From contig JAAWEL010000018.1 of the NCBI GenBank assembly GCA_022794255.1, positions 1 through 64,000 of the forward strand: 64,000 bases of DNA, in the 5' to 3' direction. This document shows positions 53,408 to 61,348 of this stretch, piece after piece. The stretch's first letter is position 1; every line of letters begins with the position of its first letter. The position numbers and the translations under genes are program-made. The notes under the pieces are model-generated. The model was not told the DNA's origin, ran no database searches, and was given only the letters and a program-made list of their open reading frames with translations. This DNA comes from Lachnospiraceae bacterium. GTDB lineage: Bacteria > Bacillota > Clostridia > Lachnospirales > Lachnospiraceae.

Positions 53408-55132
53408 ATGCATGCCCTCATCTGGGCAGTGAGAGGAATGAGGAAAATTATGAAAAATTCAAGTAGAATATTAAGGGGAATCTGTATAACCGTGGCAGCG
53501 ACTATGTTAAGCGGCTGCGGGGCAGGAGCTTCCAGAACTTCCGGCGCGGCAGCCGCGACCACGGCGGCAGCGGCCACGGCAGCAGAGACAGAAGCTCCGG
53601 CCGAAGTTTCCTATGGTTTTGAAGGGGTTGCAGAGGAAAGCATGGAATATGACAGTACTGTCCCGGCACCTGCCGGCGTACCCCGCAGCAGAAGGATTTC
53701 CGGAAAATATCAGGCGGCTTATGTTCAGGAGAATTTTAACGCAGAGGAATACAGCTACATTTCAGAGAATGGATATAAAAATGTGGCAGAGGATCCCTTG
53801 TCCACTTTCTCTGTGGATGTGGATACTGCCTCTTATGGAAACATACGGCGGATGCTTCAGGAAGGCAGCTCCATTCCGGCAGATGCTGTGCGGATAGAAG
53901 AGATGATCAACTACTTCCATTATGATTATCCCAAGCCGGAGGGAGAAGAGCCCTTTTCTGTGACAACGGAATATACGGATTGTCCGTGGAATGAGGAACA
54001 CAGGCTTCTGATGATCGGGCTGCAGGCAAAAAAGATTGATTTTGATAACCGCCCTTTGTCTAATCTTGTGTTTTTGCTGGATGTGTCTGGCTCCATGTAT
54101 TCGGATGATAAGCTTCCTCTGGTACAGAAGGCATTTGCCATGTTGGTGGATAACTTAGACCAAAGGGACCGGGTGTCCATTGTTACCTATGCTGGCTATG
54201 AATCTGTGGTTTTGGATGGAGTGCCAGGTAACAAGAAGAGAAAGATTGTGGCAGCACTCCAGGATCTGGAGGCAGGAGGTTTTACAGCAGGGGAGGCGGG
54301 GATTGAGAAGGCCTATGAGTTGGCGGAGAAGAATTTTATTCCCGGGGGAAATAACCGGGTGATTCTTGCCACAGACGGGGATTTGAATGTGGGAATCAGC
54401 AGCGAAAGTGGCCTTATCCGGCTGATAAAAGAGAAGAAAAAGAGCGGTGTCCATCTGTCCGTGTTAGGAGTAGGCACAGGCAATATTAAGGATAATAAGA
54501 TGGAGGCTCTGGCAGACAATGGAAACGGCAATTACAATTATCTTGACAGTCTGTATGAGGCAAAGAAGGTGCTGGTAGATGAGATGGGTGGTACCTTGAT
54601 CACAGTGGCAAAGGATGTTAAGATCCAGGTGGAGTTCAATCCGGAATATGTGGCAGGCTACCGGCTGGTGGGATACGAAAACCGTCTGCTGAGAAACGAG
54701 GACTTTAATAATGACCGGGTGGATGCAGGAGAGATCGGAGCCGGGCACACAGTCACTGCACTGTATGAGATTATCCCAGGCGGAGCCGGTGGGCAGACGC
54801 TAAAGTATCAAACCAGCCCAAAGTTGTCTGGGAGCTCAGAGCTTTTGAATGTGAGCTTGCGCTATAAAGCTCCCAATGGAGATAAGAGCAAGCTTATGGA
54901 GCATCCGGTGGAGGCAGACAGCTATTGTGAAAATATGTCGGAGGATCTGATGTTTGCATCAGCAGTAGCGGAATTTGGTATGGTGCTCAGAGACAGTGAG
55001 AATCGGGGAAGTGCTACCCTTAAGAGTGTGATGGAGCTAGCAGAGTCCTGCGTACATGCAGATTCTGATGATTATCGGAAGGAATTTCTTGAGCTGGTAC
55101 AGCTGGCAGATCGGAGAGAAGGAGGAGAATAA
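53408..55132 (+). CDS. VWA-domain lipoprotein (YfbK/Ywmc-like)
   Basis: 574 aa. The signal sequence ends in a lipobox LSGC with the lipidated Cys near residue 37; an Ala/Thr/Glu linker of about 25 residues follows. Then a YfbK-like N-domain (NPLSTFSVDVDTASYGNIRR-type block and EEMINYFHYDYP), a von Willebrand A domain with MIDAS DVSGSM at D225 and a TDGDLNVG motif, and a C-terminal DUF3520-like domain. Faces the outside of the membrane. GGGAGGAAGG is 7 bases ahead of the ATG. It is third in the sigma/anti-sigma operon. Ligand unknown. Confidence 0.9.
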   Translation: MHALIWAVRGMRKIMKNSSRILRGICITVAATMLSGCGAGASRTSGAAAATTAAAATAAETEAPAEVSYGFEGVAEESMEYDSTVPAPAGVPRSRRISGKYQAAYVQENFNAEEYSYISENGYKNVAEDPLSTFSVDVDTASYGNIRRMLQEGSSIPADAVRIEEMINYFHYDYPKPEGEEPFSVTTEYTDCPWNEEHRLLMIGLQAKKIDFDNRPLSNLVFLLDVSGSMYSDDKLPLVQKAFAMLVDNLDQRDRVSIVTYAGYESVVLDGVPGNKKRKIVAALQDLEAGGFTAGEAGIEKAYELAEKNFIPGGNNRVILATDGDLNVGISSESGLIRLIKEKKKSGVHLSVLGVGTGNIKDNKMEALADNGNGNYNYLDSLYEAKKVLVDEMGGTLITVAKDVKIQVEFNPEYVAGYRLVGYENRLLRNEDFNNDRVDAGEIGAGHTVTALYEIIPGGAGGQTLKYQTSPKLSGSSELLNVSLRYKAPNGDKSKLMEHPVEADSYCENMSEDLMFASAVAEFGMVLRDSENRGSATLKSVMELAESCVHADSDDYRKEFLELVQLADRREGGE

Positions 55133-55207
55133 AAGCACACAATATTCCGGTTGTGAACAATCCAGGAAGAATGGTGTTTGCTTTTGACATTGAGACAGAG
55201 TATATTG

Positions 55208-55240
55208 AGGGTGACAGGGAATACTTCCTGTCACCCTTTC
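55208..55240 (+). terminator. Terminator after the VWA lipoprotein gene
   Basis: GAGGGTGACAGG (55208-55219) with CCTGTCACCCTTTC around GAATACTT, ending in TTTC repeats. Lies 76 bp after the stop codon. The rest of 55241-55437 shows only a partly matching hairpin and a possible 18-codon peptide at 55379-55435. Confidence 0.8.
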
Positions 55241-55437
55241 TTTCTTTTATATAAGCAATTGATATGCCAGAAGAAAAAAGGCTTTTATTCTTTCGTGAAC
55301 ACATCACAGAATAAAGAAAAGCAGAGACAGGGTTTTTGGCTAAAAAGGGAGGTAACAAGGAGGTTGCACGCTCACACAATGGGACTCTGGAAACGGCAGT
55401 TTTGTTTGTGTTTTTGTGTACTTGTCCGAAGGTAGTT

Positions 55438-56307
55438 ATGGCAACGAGAGAGATTAAGAATCCGGTTTTAAGGAAATTGGCAGAGTATGGATTGATTACC
55501 CTGAGTATTTGGATCATGGTAATCGGGATTTATTTTTTTAAGTTTCCCAACAATTTTGCTTTTGGGGGAGTAACCGGCTTCTCCACGGTGATTGCCAGAA
55601 TGACCGGGTGGTCTGCTGGTGATTTCACTTTTTTTGTCAACACAGCACTTCTGGTGGTAGGCTTTTTATTTCTTGGCACAGATGTGGGAGTTAAGACGGT
55701 TTATGCAAGCATGCTGATGTCTTTTAGTCTTTCAGCGCTGGAACGTTTGTATCCCCTTGGAGGGCCTTTGACTCAGGAACCTTTGCTGGAGCTGATCTTT
55801 GCTATCTTTTGTCCTGGCTTTGGGTCAGCTGTGTTGTTTAACATTGGGGCATCCAGCGGGGGAACGGATATTGTGGCTATGATTTTAAAAAAGCATACGA
55901 GCATGAATATTGGCAGTGCTCTTCTTTTAGTGGATCTGACCTCTGTGGTAATGGCATTTTTTGTGTTTGGGCCCACTACCGGATTGTTTTCCAGCCTGGG
56001 CCTGATGGCAAAGTCACTGGTCATTGATGATGTGATTGAAAATATGAACCTGTGTAAATGCTTTAATATTATCTGTGATGATCCTGGACCTATCTGTGAT
56101 TTTATCATCAATGAGCTCCACAGAAGCGCCACCACCTACAAGGCAGAGGGGGCGTTTACCCATCACAATAAAACGGTGATTATGACAACCATGAAGCGGG
56201 TGCAGGCTATCAAACTGCGAAATTATATCCGGAAGGTGGAGCCCACAGCGTTTATCCTCATCTCCAATTCCAGTGAGATTATCGGGAAGGGATTTTTGAC
56301 CAGTTAG
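55438..56307 (+). CDS. YitT-family membrane protein (DUF161/DUF2179)
   Basis: 289 aa. N-terminal half with five or six transmembrane helices (WIMVIGIYFFKFPNNFAFGGVTG and GASSGGTDIVAMIL), and a C-terminal cytoplasmic DUF2179 domain (RSATTYKAEGAFTHHNKTVIMT). The YitT family's role is unknown. The ATG at 55438 is chosen with GAAGG 8 bases ahead; upstream in-frame sequence is unlike the family. A small possible leader peptide ends 2 bp before this ATG. Confidence 0.9.
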   Translation: MATREIKNPVLRKLAEYGLITLSIWIMVIGIYFFKFPNNFAFGGVTGFSTVIARMTGWSAGDFTFFVNTALLVVGFLFLGTDVGVKTVYASMLMSFSLSALERLYPLGGPLTQEPLLELIFAIFCPGFGSAVLFNIGASSGGTDIVAMILKKHTSMNIGSALLLVDLTSVVMAFFVFGPTTGLFSSLGLMAKSLVIDDVIENMNLCKCFNIICDDPGPICDFIINELHRSATTYKAEGAFTHHNKTVIMTTMKRVQAIKLRNYIRKVEPTAFILISNSSEIIGKGFLTS

Positions 56308-56346
56308 TGCAATGCTATTTGATAATATGTGAAACAAAACGATGCG

Positions 56347-56391
56347 ATGCCGGTGAAGAACAGGAAGAATGTTTTACACCGGCATTTTTAA
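56347..56391 (+). terminator. Terminator after the YitT gene
   Basis: ATGCCGGTG (56347-56355) pairs with CACCGGCAT (56377-56385), with a 21-base loop, then TTTTTA. Confidence 0.7.
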
Positions 56392-56510
56392 AGATAAGAT
56401 AACAGTCAGACAAAATTAAATAAGGTTCAGGACAGATGTGGCGGACTTTTGATTTCCTGCATATAGTAGAGTATCGAGTGAACATATCGGATTATATGAG
56501 GGGGATTACT

Positions 56511-57311
56511 ATGGAGCAGGAGCGGCTAATGCCATCAGCAGCCCAGCAGGAATATATAAAGAGAGAACAATTTCATAAAGGGAAAGTGACAGTAATCCGA
56601 GTAATGCTTCTGGTGCTGCTGCTTTCAGTGTGGGAACTCTGTACACAATTGGAAATTATTGATGATTTTATTTTCAGCTCTCCTTCCAGGGTGTTTTTTT
56701 GTTTTTGGGGAATGGTTCGGGACGGAAGCATTTTTGCACATATTGGTATTACACTTTTTGAGACGGTTGTAAGCTTTGGACTGGTGGTAATATTGGGGCT
56801 TTTGGCGGCGGTGGTGCTCTGGTCCAGCCGCAGTGTCTCGGAGGTGATGGAACCTTACCTGGTGATGCTAAACAGCTTACCCAAGTCGGCCCTGGCCCCT
56901 ATGCTGATTGTCTGGCTGGGCAACCATGTGCATACCATTGTGGTGGCAGCGGTGTCTGTAGCGGTGTTCGGTTCAATACTGACCCTGCATAATGGATTTG
57001 CGTCTATGGATGAAGATAAGATCAAGCTGATCCGCTCTCTGGGGGGAACCAGGAAGGATGTGCTGACAAAGGTATTGCTTCCCGGATCTGTACCGTTAAT
57101 CATCAGTAATATGAAGGTAAATATCGGGCTGTGCCTGGTAGGGGTGATTATTGGGGAGTTTCTGGCGGCGCAGAGAGGGCTGGGGTATTTGATTATTTAT
57201 GGGAGCCAGGTGTTTAAGCTGGATTTGGTGATGATGAGTATTGTAATTCTCTGCATCCTTTCTGCTGGCTTGTATCAGGGGATCACCTGGATGGAGAAAA
57301 AGGTATCCTGA
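56511..57311 (+). CDS. ABC transporter permease (SsuC/TauC/NrtB-like)
   Basis: 266 aa with about six transmembrane helices, and the cytoplasmic EAA-type loop SLGGTRKDVLTKVLLPGSVP near residues 188-206. Typical of nitrate/sulfonate/taurine importers. The ATG at 56511 has GAGGGGGAT upstream; the first 25 residues of the longer frame are not conserved. The matching ATPase is encoded about 4.8 kb away on the opposite strand (61349-62149), across the CooS operon. No substrate-binding protein gene is in the window. A bidirectional terminator follows. Confidence 0.88.
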   Translation: MEQERLMPSAAQQEYIKREQFHKGKVTVIRVMLLVLLLSVWELCTQLEIIDDFIFSSPSRVFFCFWGMVRDGSIFAHIGITLFETVVSFGLVVILGLLAAVVLWSSRSVSEVMEPYLVMLNSLPKSALAPMLIVWLGNHVHTIVVAAVSVAVFGSILTLHNGFASMDEDKIKLIRSLGGTRKDVLTKVLLPGSVPLIISNMKVNIGLCLVGVIIGEFLAAQRGLGYLIIYGSQVFKLDLVMMSIVILCILSAGLYQGITWMEKKVS

Positions 57312-57354
57312 AAAAATCTTCCGAATAGCTGTAATGGCTTTCGGAAGATTTTTC
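57311..57354. terminator. Bidirectional terminator between permease and CooS operon
   Basis: AAAAAATCTTCCGAA pairs with TTCGGAAGATTTTT around a 14-nt loop. It ends the plus-strand permease gene and the minus-strand cooS operon. Confidence 0.85.
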
Positions 57355-57391
57355 TTGTGACATATCTGGCTATCTGGCGCTCACATCTGTA

Positions 57392-58618
57392 TCAGTTGAT
57401 ATTCCACTCATACTTGCCTTTGGCCCCTGTCTGGTAGAAATCGGCATAGCTGATGCTGAAAATATCTTTATTTATTTTGCTTATATCGATCTGATTTTTG
57501 ATCAGGTACTGCCAATGGCCGGCATTTGCGATATTGCCCTGCAATAAGATGCCCTGTACTTTTCCATCTCTTAAGATAACCCGTTTATATTGGGACCGGT
57601 CTTCCCTGATCCGGATTTCGTCCCCCTCCTCCTCTCGGATTCTTCCCACACAGAGAGTGACAAGCCCGAAGAAATTGATGGTATTTTTCATGGCATAGGT
57701 ATCGGTATAATCGACTTTTTGGCCGCACATATTTTTTCCGGCGATCCGTCCCTGATCAGCAGCATTGGGCCAGATTCCGGACAGGCCGGTAATATCCCCG
57801 GCAGCATATATGTCATCCACAGAGGTTTTCATGGAAGCGTCCACGGTGATACCTCTGTCACAGACAATGCCGCTGCTATCTAAAAAGGCCAGAGACGGGC
57901 GGACGCCAGCAGCAACGATAATAAGATCACAGGCAATCGCCTCCCCATTATCCAGAACAACCTGACGGATTTTTTTATCTGATTCACAAAGAGCCTGAGA
58001 TGCTTTTCTTTCAAGAACAAAGCGGACACCGGCCTTCTCAAAAGCTTCCTGATAAGCATTGGCAGCGTGAGCATCTAGTTGAACAGGGAGAATCCGGTCA
58101 GCCATTTCTACCACAGTCAGTCTTTTTCCTCTTTCCAACAGACCATAGGCAGCATCCAGTCCCACCAGGCCAGAGCCAATAACCAATATATTTTGCGCTT
58201 GTTTAGCTTCTTTTACGATAGCCTGTGCATCGGAAAGATTTCTTAGTCCATATACATTAGAGGCCTTTCTCAGCTCTCCCACAGGGGGGATAAAGCTATC
58301 TGCACCGGCAGCAATGAGCAGCTTATCATAGGAGACAGCTTCTTTTGTGTCCAGCAAAATTTGCTTTTGATCCGGCTGGATTTTTTCAACCCGAACTCCG
58401 TTTCTCCATTGAACCTTGTATTTGGAAAAGAAATCATTTTCGGTAAAATCCAGTCCTTTTTCTGTTCGTTCCCCGGCAATATATTTGTGGAGCATACAGC
58501 GGGAATGGACATGCGTGTCAACGGAGACCATCAGGATTTCTCCAGCAGGATCCTGCTTCCGGATAGCTTTTGCTGCTTCCACGCCAGCTACACCGGCACC
58601 AATGATCACATATTTCAT
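57392..58618 (-). CDS. FAD-dependent NAD(P) oxidoreductase of the CooS operon
   Basis: 408 aa pyridine nucleotide-disulfide oxidoreductase-like enzyme. FAD-binding GAGVAGVEAA near residue 7, second Rossmann motif GSGLVGLDAAY near 148, and the AAGD motif (DDIYAAGDITG) near 275. No redox-active CxxC of the thioredoxin reductase type is seen. It starts 3 bp after the ferredoxin gene, so it is the last gene of the cooS-cooF operon and should pass electrons between ferredoxin and NAD(P). Similar gene triplets exist with divergent CODH genes in other clostridia, as I recall. Confidence 0.9.
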   Translation of the reverse strand: MKYVIIGAGVAGVEAAKAIRKQDPAGEILMVSVDTHVHSRCMLHKYIAGERTEKGLDFTENDFFSKYKVQWRNGVRVEKIQPDQKQILLDTKEAVSYDKLLIAAGADSFIPPVGELRKASNVYGLRNLSDAQAIVKEAKQAQNILVIGSGLVGLDAAYGLLERGKRLTVVEMADRILPVQLDAHAANAYQEAFEKAGVRFVLERKASQALCESDKKIRQVVLDNGEAIACDLIIVAAGVRPSLAFLDSSGIVCDRGITVDASMKTSVDDIYAAGDITGLSGIWPNAADQGRIAGKNMCGQKVDYTDTYAMKNTINFFGLVTLCVGRIREEEGDEIRIREDRSQYKRVILRDGKVQGILLQGNIANAGHWQYLIKNQIDISKINKDIFSISYADFYQTGAKGKYEWNIN

Positions 58619-58621
58619 TGT

Positions 58622-59068
58622 TTACACCTCCTCCACACGAATTGCCTTTTTGGGGCAGGCTTTGACACAAGAGGGTTCGCCGCCTGCATCTGCACAAAAA
58701 TCGCATTTAATGATCTTGCTTTTTGTCACTGTGTCTGGTTTTGGGACACCGAAGGGACAGTTCATGACGCACATAAAGCAGGAGCCGCACCGGTTCTCCT
58801 GATATAGCACATGGCCGCTTTCCGGGTCCTTATATAGGGCTCCGCTCATACAGGATTTGACACATTCCGGATCATCGCAATGGCGGCAGAAGAGTGGACG
58901 GTATTGTCCTTTCTCATCCTTCAGGATAAAATTCCGGGATTCATTTTCCGGATCTGTCAGATCCAGATCGTAGATGGTTCCCTTTGTTTTTCGGTGTGCC
59001 TGCATACAGGCGGCAGAACAGTTCTTACAACCATCACATTTGTCGTATTCGATGATGATGCGTTTCAT
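58622..59068 (-). CDS. cooF: CooF-like 4x[4Fe-4S] ferredoxin
   Basis: 148 aa. Four Cys clusters: C11-x2-C14-x2-C17-x3-C21, then FCRHCDDPECVKSC, CGSCFMCVMNCPFG, and CDFCADAGGEPSCVKAC, giving four cubanes like the CooF/HycB/DmsB electron carrier family. The ATG at 59068 is used, as AAGGGG lies 8 bases ahead; a GTG three codons earlier is possible. It would carry electrons between CooS and the flavin oxidoreductase downstream. Genes abut closely (16 bp from cooS). Confidence 0.92.
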   Translation of the reverse strand: MKRIIIEYDKCDGCKNCSAACMQAHRKTKGTIYDLDLTDPENESRNFILKDEKGQYRPLFCRHCDDPECVKSCMSGALYKDPESGHVLYQENRCGSCFMCVMNCPFGVPKPDTVTKSKIIKCDFCADAGGEPSCVKACPKKAIRVEEV

Positions 59069-59083
59069 ATTCCCCACCCCTTT

Positions 59084-60967
59084 CTATATCTGAAGTCCCT
59101 GACGCTTTTCCAGAATGATTTGTTCTAAAATGTCGGCAGACTCACGGGCATTTCCATTGATGATAACCTGGCCGCCAGTCAGAGATTTCATATCTTCTGT
59201 GAGGACCTGTATGGCAACCTTGCTTCCTGTTACAAAGGGAGGCAGCCCTAAATGGAGAGGCAGTCCTAAGGCCAGTCCGTAGCAACCGTCTGCCAGAGCC
59301 TGTTCTTCCAGCCACTGAGCAGCAGAGAGGACCAAGGGAAGTTCAGGCAAATCTACCTTCAAAGCCTCAGCCAGTTCAGTAGCCACGATTTCCAGGCGGC
59401 CGATAGCCAGACAGGGACCGAAGTTTAATACAGGAGGGATTCCCAGCTTTTCGCAGATAGCCCGCAGCTTCGGTCCGGCGTATTTGGCCGCCTCCGGAGT
59501 CATAAGCCCGCAGTTTTCAATACCGCCGGAGGAGCAGCCTGCTGTCAGCACAATAATATCTCTTGCTATCAGTTCTTTTACCAGATCTACAGTTAATACA
59601 TCATGGCCTCCGGCTGTTAAGTTGGAACAGCCCACCACCCCGGCTACACCTTTGATGTCCCCGGAGGTGATCAGATCGATCAGAGGTTGCCAGCTTCCAC
59701 CCAGGAATTTCTTTAAGGATATCTCGCTAACTCCGGTGAGCGTGTTGTCATTGCCGTGGTCTGGCATCAGGTTCAAGGAAACGCTACCCCGGCGCTCCTG
59801 GTAGGCAGCTATGATCTCATCAATAATCTCATCAGTCACTGCCGGGCGGTTCTCAAAATCAAATTCCTTTAGCTGAGCATTGGCCTTTTTTGCCACATTG
59901 TCAATACAGATTTGTTTGATCTTTAACTTATCGCAGATCGGCTCAATTCCCGGAAGGGTGCAGTTAAACTCAGAGATCACCGCATCGATTCCTCCGGTTG
60001 CCAGAATGGCCTCGCTGGTATAATTGTTGCCTGCATGGCCATCAAAGATTTCTGTGTAGTGGGCGCCGCGAAGCTGCAGATCCTGTCCCACACAGGTACA
60101 GCCTACCAGCTTAAATCCTTTTGCCCCGGCCTTTTTTGCCTTTTCCTTTATATCCTCATCAATCAGGCGATCCTGCAGGAAGGTGAACATGGAGTGCTGA
60201 TGGCCGGTGATCATGATATTTATGTAATCCGGATCAATGACTCGCAGTCCTACGGGAGCAAAGCGAATCTTTGGCTCACCCAGCACGATATCATTTAAAA
60301 GATTTGTCAGCACCAGACCATGAATCCCTGTGGAGATACCCAGCTTTAAGCAGTCTAAAAGCATATTGACCGGATCGGAATTTAAGTTGGTGGAGCATTT
60401 CACAACACCATGAAACACCTCGGATTTAGCGCCTCCAGGCAGAATACCGAGCTCCTTCCACTTTTTATAGCGGGGGGCATAGGAGAGCTTTTCGGTCAGC
60501 TCCATCTTTTCATATTCCGGCAAATACAGATCCCGCAGTACAGCGTCAGCCACAGCCTCTGCCCGCTTGTGGAGATCCTCCTCCTCAATGCCAAACAGGG
60601 ATGCCAGACGGTTTAAGGTGTTGATGCCTTTGATCTCGCCGCCTGTTTTTGCCACATTCTTAACGTTACGTGCTGTGTTTTCCACTACATGGATGTAGCA
60701 GCCGGAGCCGGAGGCTACGGCCCGCAGAAGATTTCTGGTGACAATGGTGTCTGCATTGGCGCCGCAGATTCCCCGGGGGGATTCCGGTGTGATTCGGCAA
60801 GGACCGTTAGCGCACAGGCGGCAGCAGACACCCTGAAGCCCGAAAGCGCACTTGGTACTCTGACTTTCTACCCGATGGTGGGAGGTTTCCATGGGGAGTG
60901 AGGCAATGTAGCCTTCCAAGGGCTTGTCTGCGCTTTTGCAGGTGTTGCATCCATAACATTGATTCAT
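59084..60967 (-). CDS. cooS: Divergent anaerobic CODH catalytic subunit (CooS-like, possibly non-CO enzyme)
   Basis: 627 aa. D- and B-cluster Cys are kept (C40, C48, C49, C52, C57, C68), plus an extra N-terminal CxxCxxC (C4, C7, C10). All six C-cluster ligands of C. hydrogenoformans CODH-II can be aligned: H256, C292, C336, C447, C478, C519. Second-shell residues differ: the catalytic His of the proton channel (H93 in CODH-II) is Y91, further channel His are replaced (VVENTAR region), and the Lys that holds CO2 (K563) is Q556 (LEEQALAD). GSCVDN around the last Cys is GPCLAI. CO oxidation in the normal way is doubtful; a different Fe-S cluster or reaction may apply. AAAGGAGG precedes the ATG. 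Confidence 0.88.
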   Translation of the reverse strand: MNQCYGCNTCKSADKPLEGYIASLPMETSHHRVESQSTKCAFGLQGVCCRLCANGPCRITPESPRGICGANADTIVTRNLLRAVASGSGCYIHVVENTARNVKNVAKTGGEIKGINTLNRLASLFGIEEEDLHKRAEAVADAVLRDLYLPEYEKMELTEKLSYAPRYKKWKELGILPGGAKSEVFHGVVKCSTNLNSDPVNMLLDCLKLGISTGIHGLVLTNLLNDIVLGEPKIRFAPVGLRVIDPDYINIMITGHQHSMFTFLQDRLIDEDIKEKAKKAGAKGFKLVGCTCVGQDLQLRGAHYTEIFDGHAGNNYTSEAILATGGIDAVISEFNCTLPGIEPICDKLKIKQICIDNVAKKANAQLKEFDFENRPAVTDEIIDEIIAAYQERRGSVSLNLMPDHGNDNTLTGVSEISLKKFLGGSWQPLIDLITSGDIKGVAGVVGCSNLTAGGHDVLTVDLVKELIARDIIVLTAGCSSGGIENCGLMTPEAAKYAGPKLRAICEKLGIPPVLNFGPCLAIGRLEIVATELAEALKVDLPELPLVLSAAQWLEEQALADGCYGLALGLPLHLGLPPFVTGSKVAIQVLTEDMKSLTGGQVIINGNARESADILEQIILEKRQGLQI

Positions 60968-61016
60968 TGTAATACCTCCTTTAGATATGTGGTATTTTGG
61001 TGTATCCATTTCAACC

Positions 61017-61102
61017 GTCAGTATATTTATATTCTGACAAATACCAGTTCTTGAAACTATGAAAAATTTCTCATAAGTAGTTGGAAAAAAATTTGAGAAA
61101 TT
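61017..61102 (-). promoter_or_regulatory. Control region of the cooS operon
   Basis: Upstream of cooS lie two dyad elements. A 22-bp near-palindrome at 61017-61038 (GTCAG at one end, CTGAC at the other, A/T-rich middle that on the minus strand contains a TATACT -10-like hexamer). A 9-20-9 inverted repeat at 61065-61073 and 61094-61102 (AATTTCTCA / TGAGAAATT). No good -35 was identified. The remaining 60968-61300 shows nothing coding. Confidence 0.5.
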
Positions 61103-61299
61103 AAAAGGATAAGTTAAATTTTACTATAAACGAGAAAGAATTTCAACAAAAATTGGCAATGTTGGAGAGAAAGGAAACTGTTGCCGTGAATCCAGGAGAG
61201 AACGTTTTCCAAAAGCGGTGACATGGGCCGATCTTTCCTTTTTGAACGAGGTATTATGGGAAGTAAAAATGGTTGGTGAAAAACAAATTTCACTTTAAT

Positions 61300-61342
61300 A
61301 TATTAAAGGGGGGCGCCTGTCCGTTTTGGGACAGCTTCCCCC
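61300..61342 (-). terminator. Terminator of the ABC ATPase gene
   Basis: On the minus strand GGGGG-CTGTCC pairs with GGACAG-CCCCC (three-base internal mismatches), then TTTAATA. It lies between the ATPase gene and the cooS promoter region. Confidence 0.7.
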
Positions 61343-61348
61343 TGTTTT

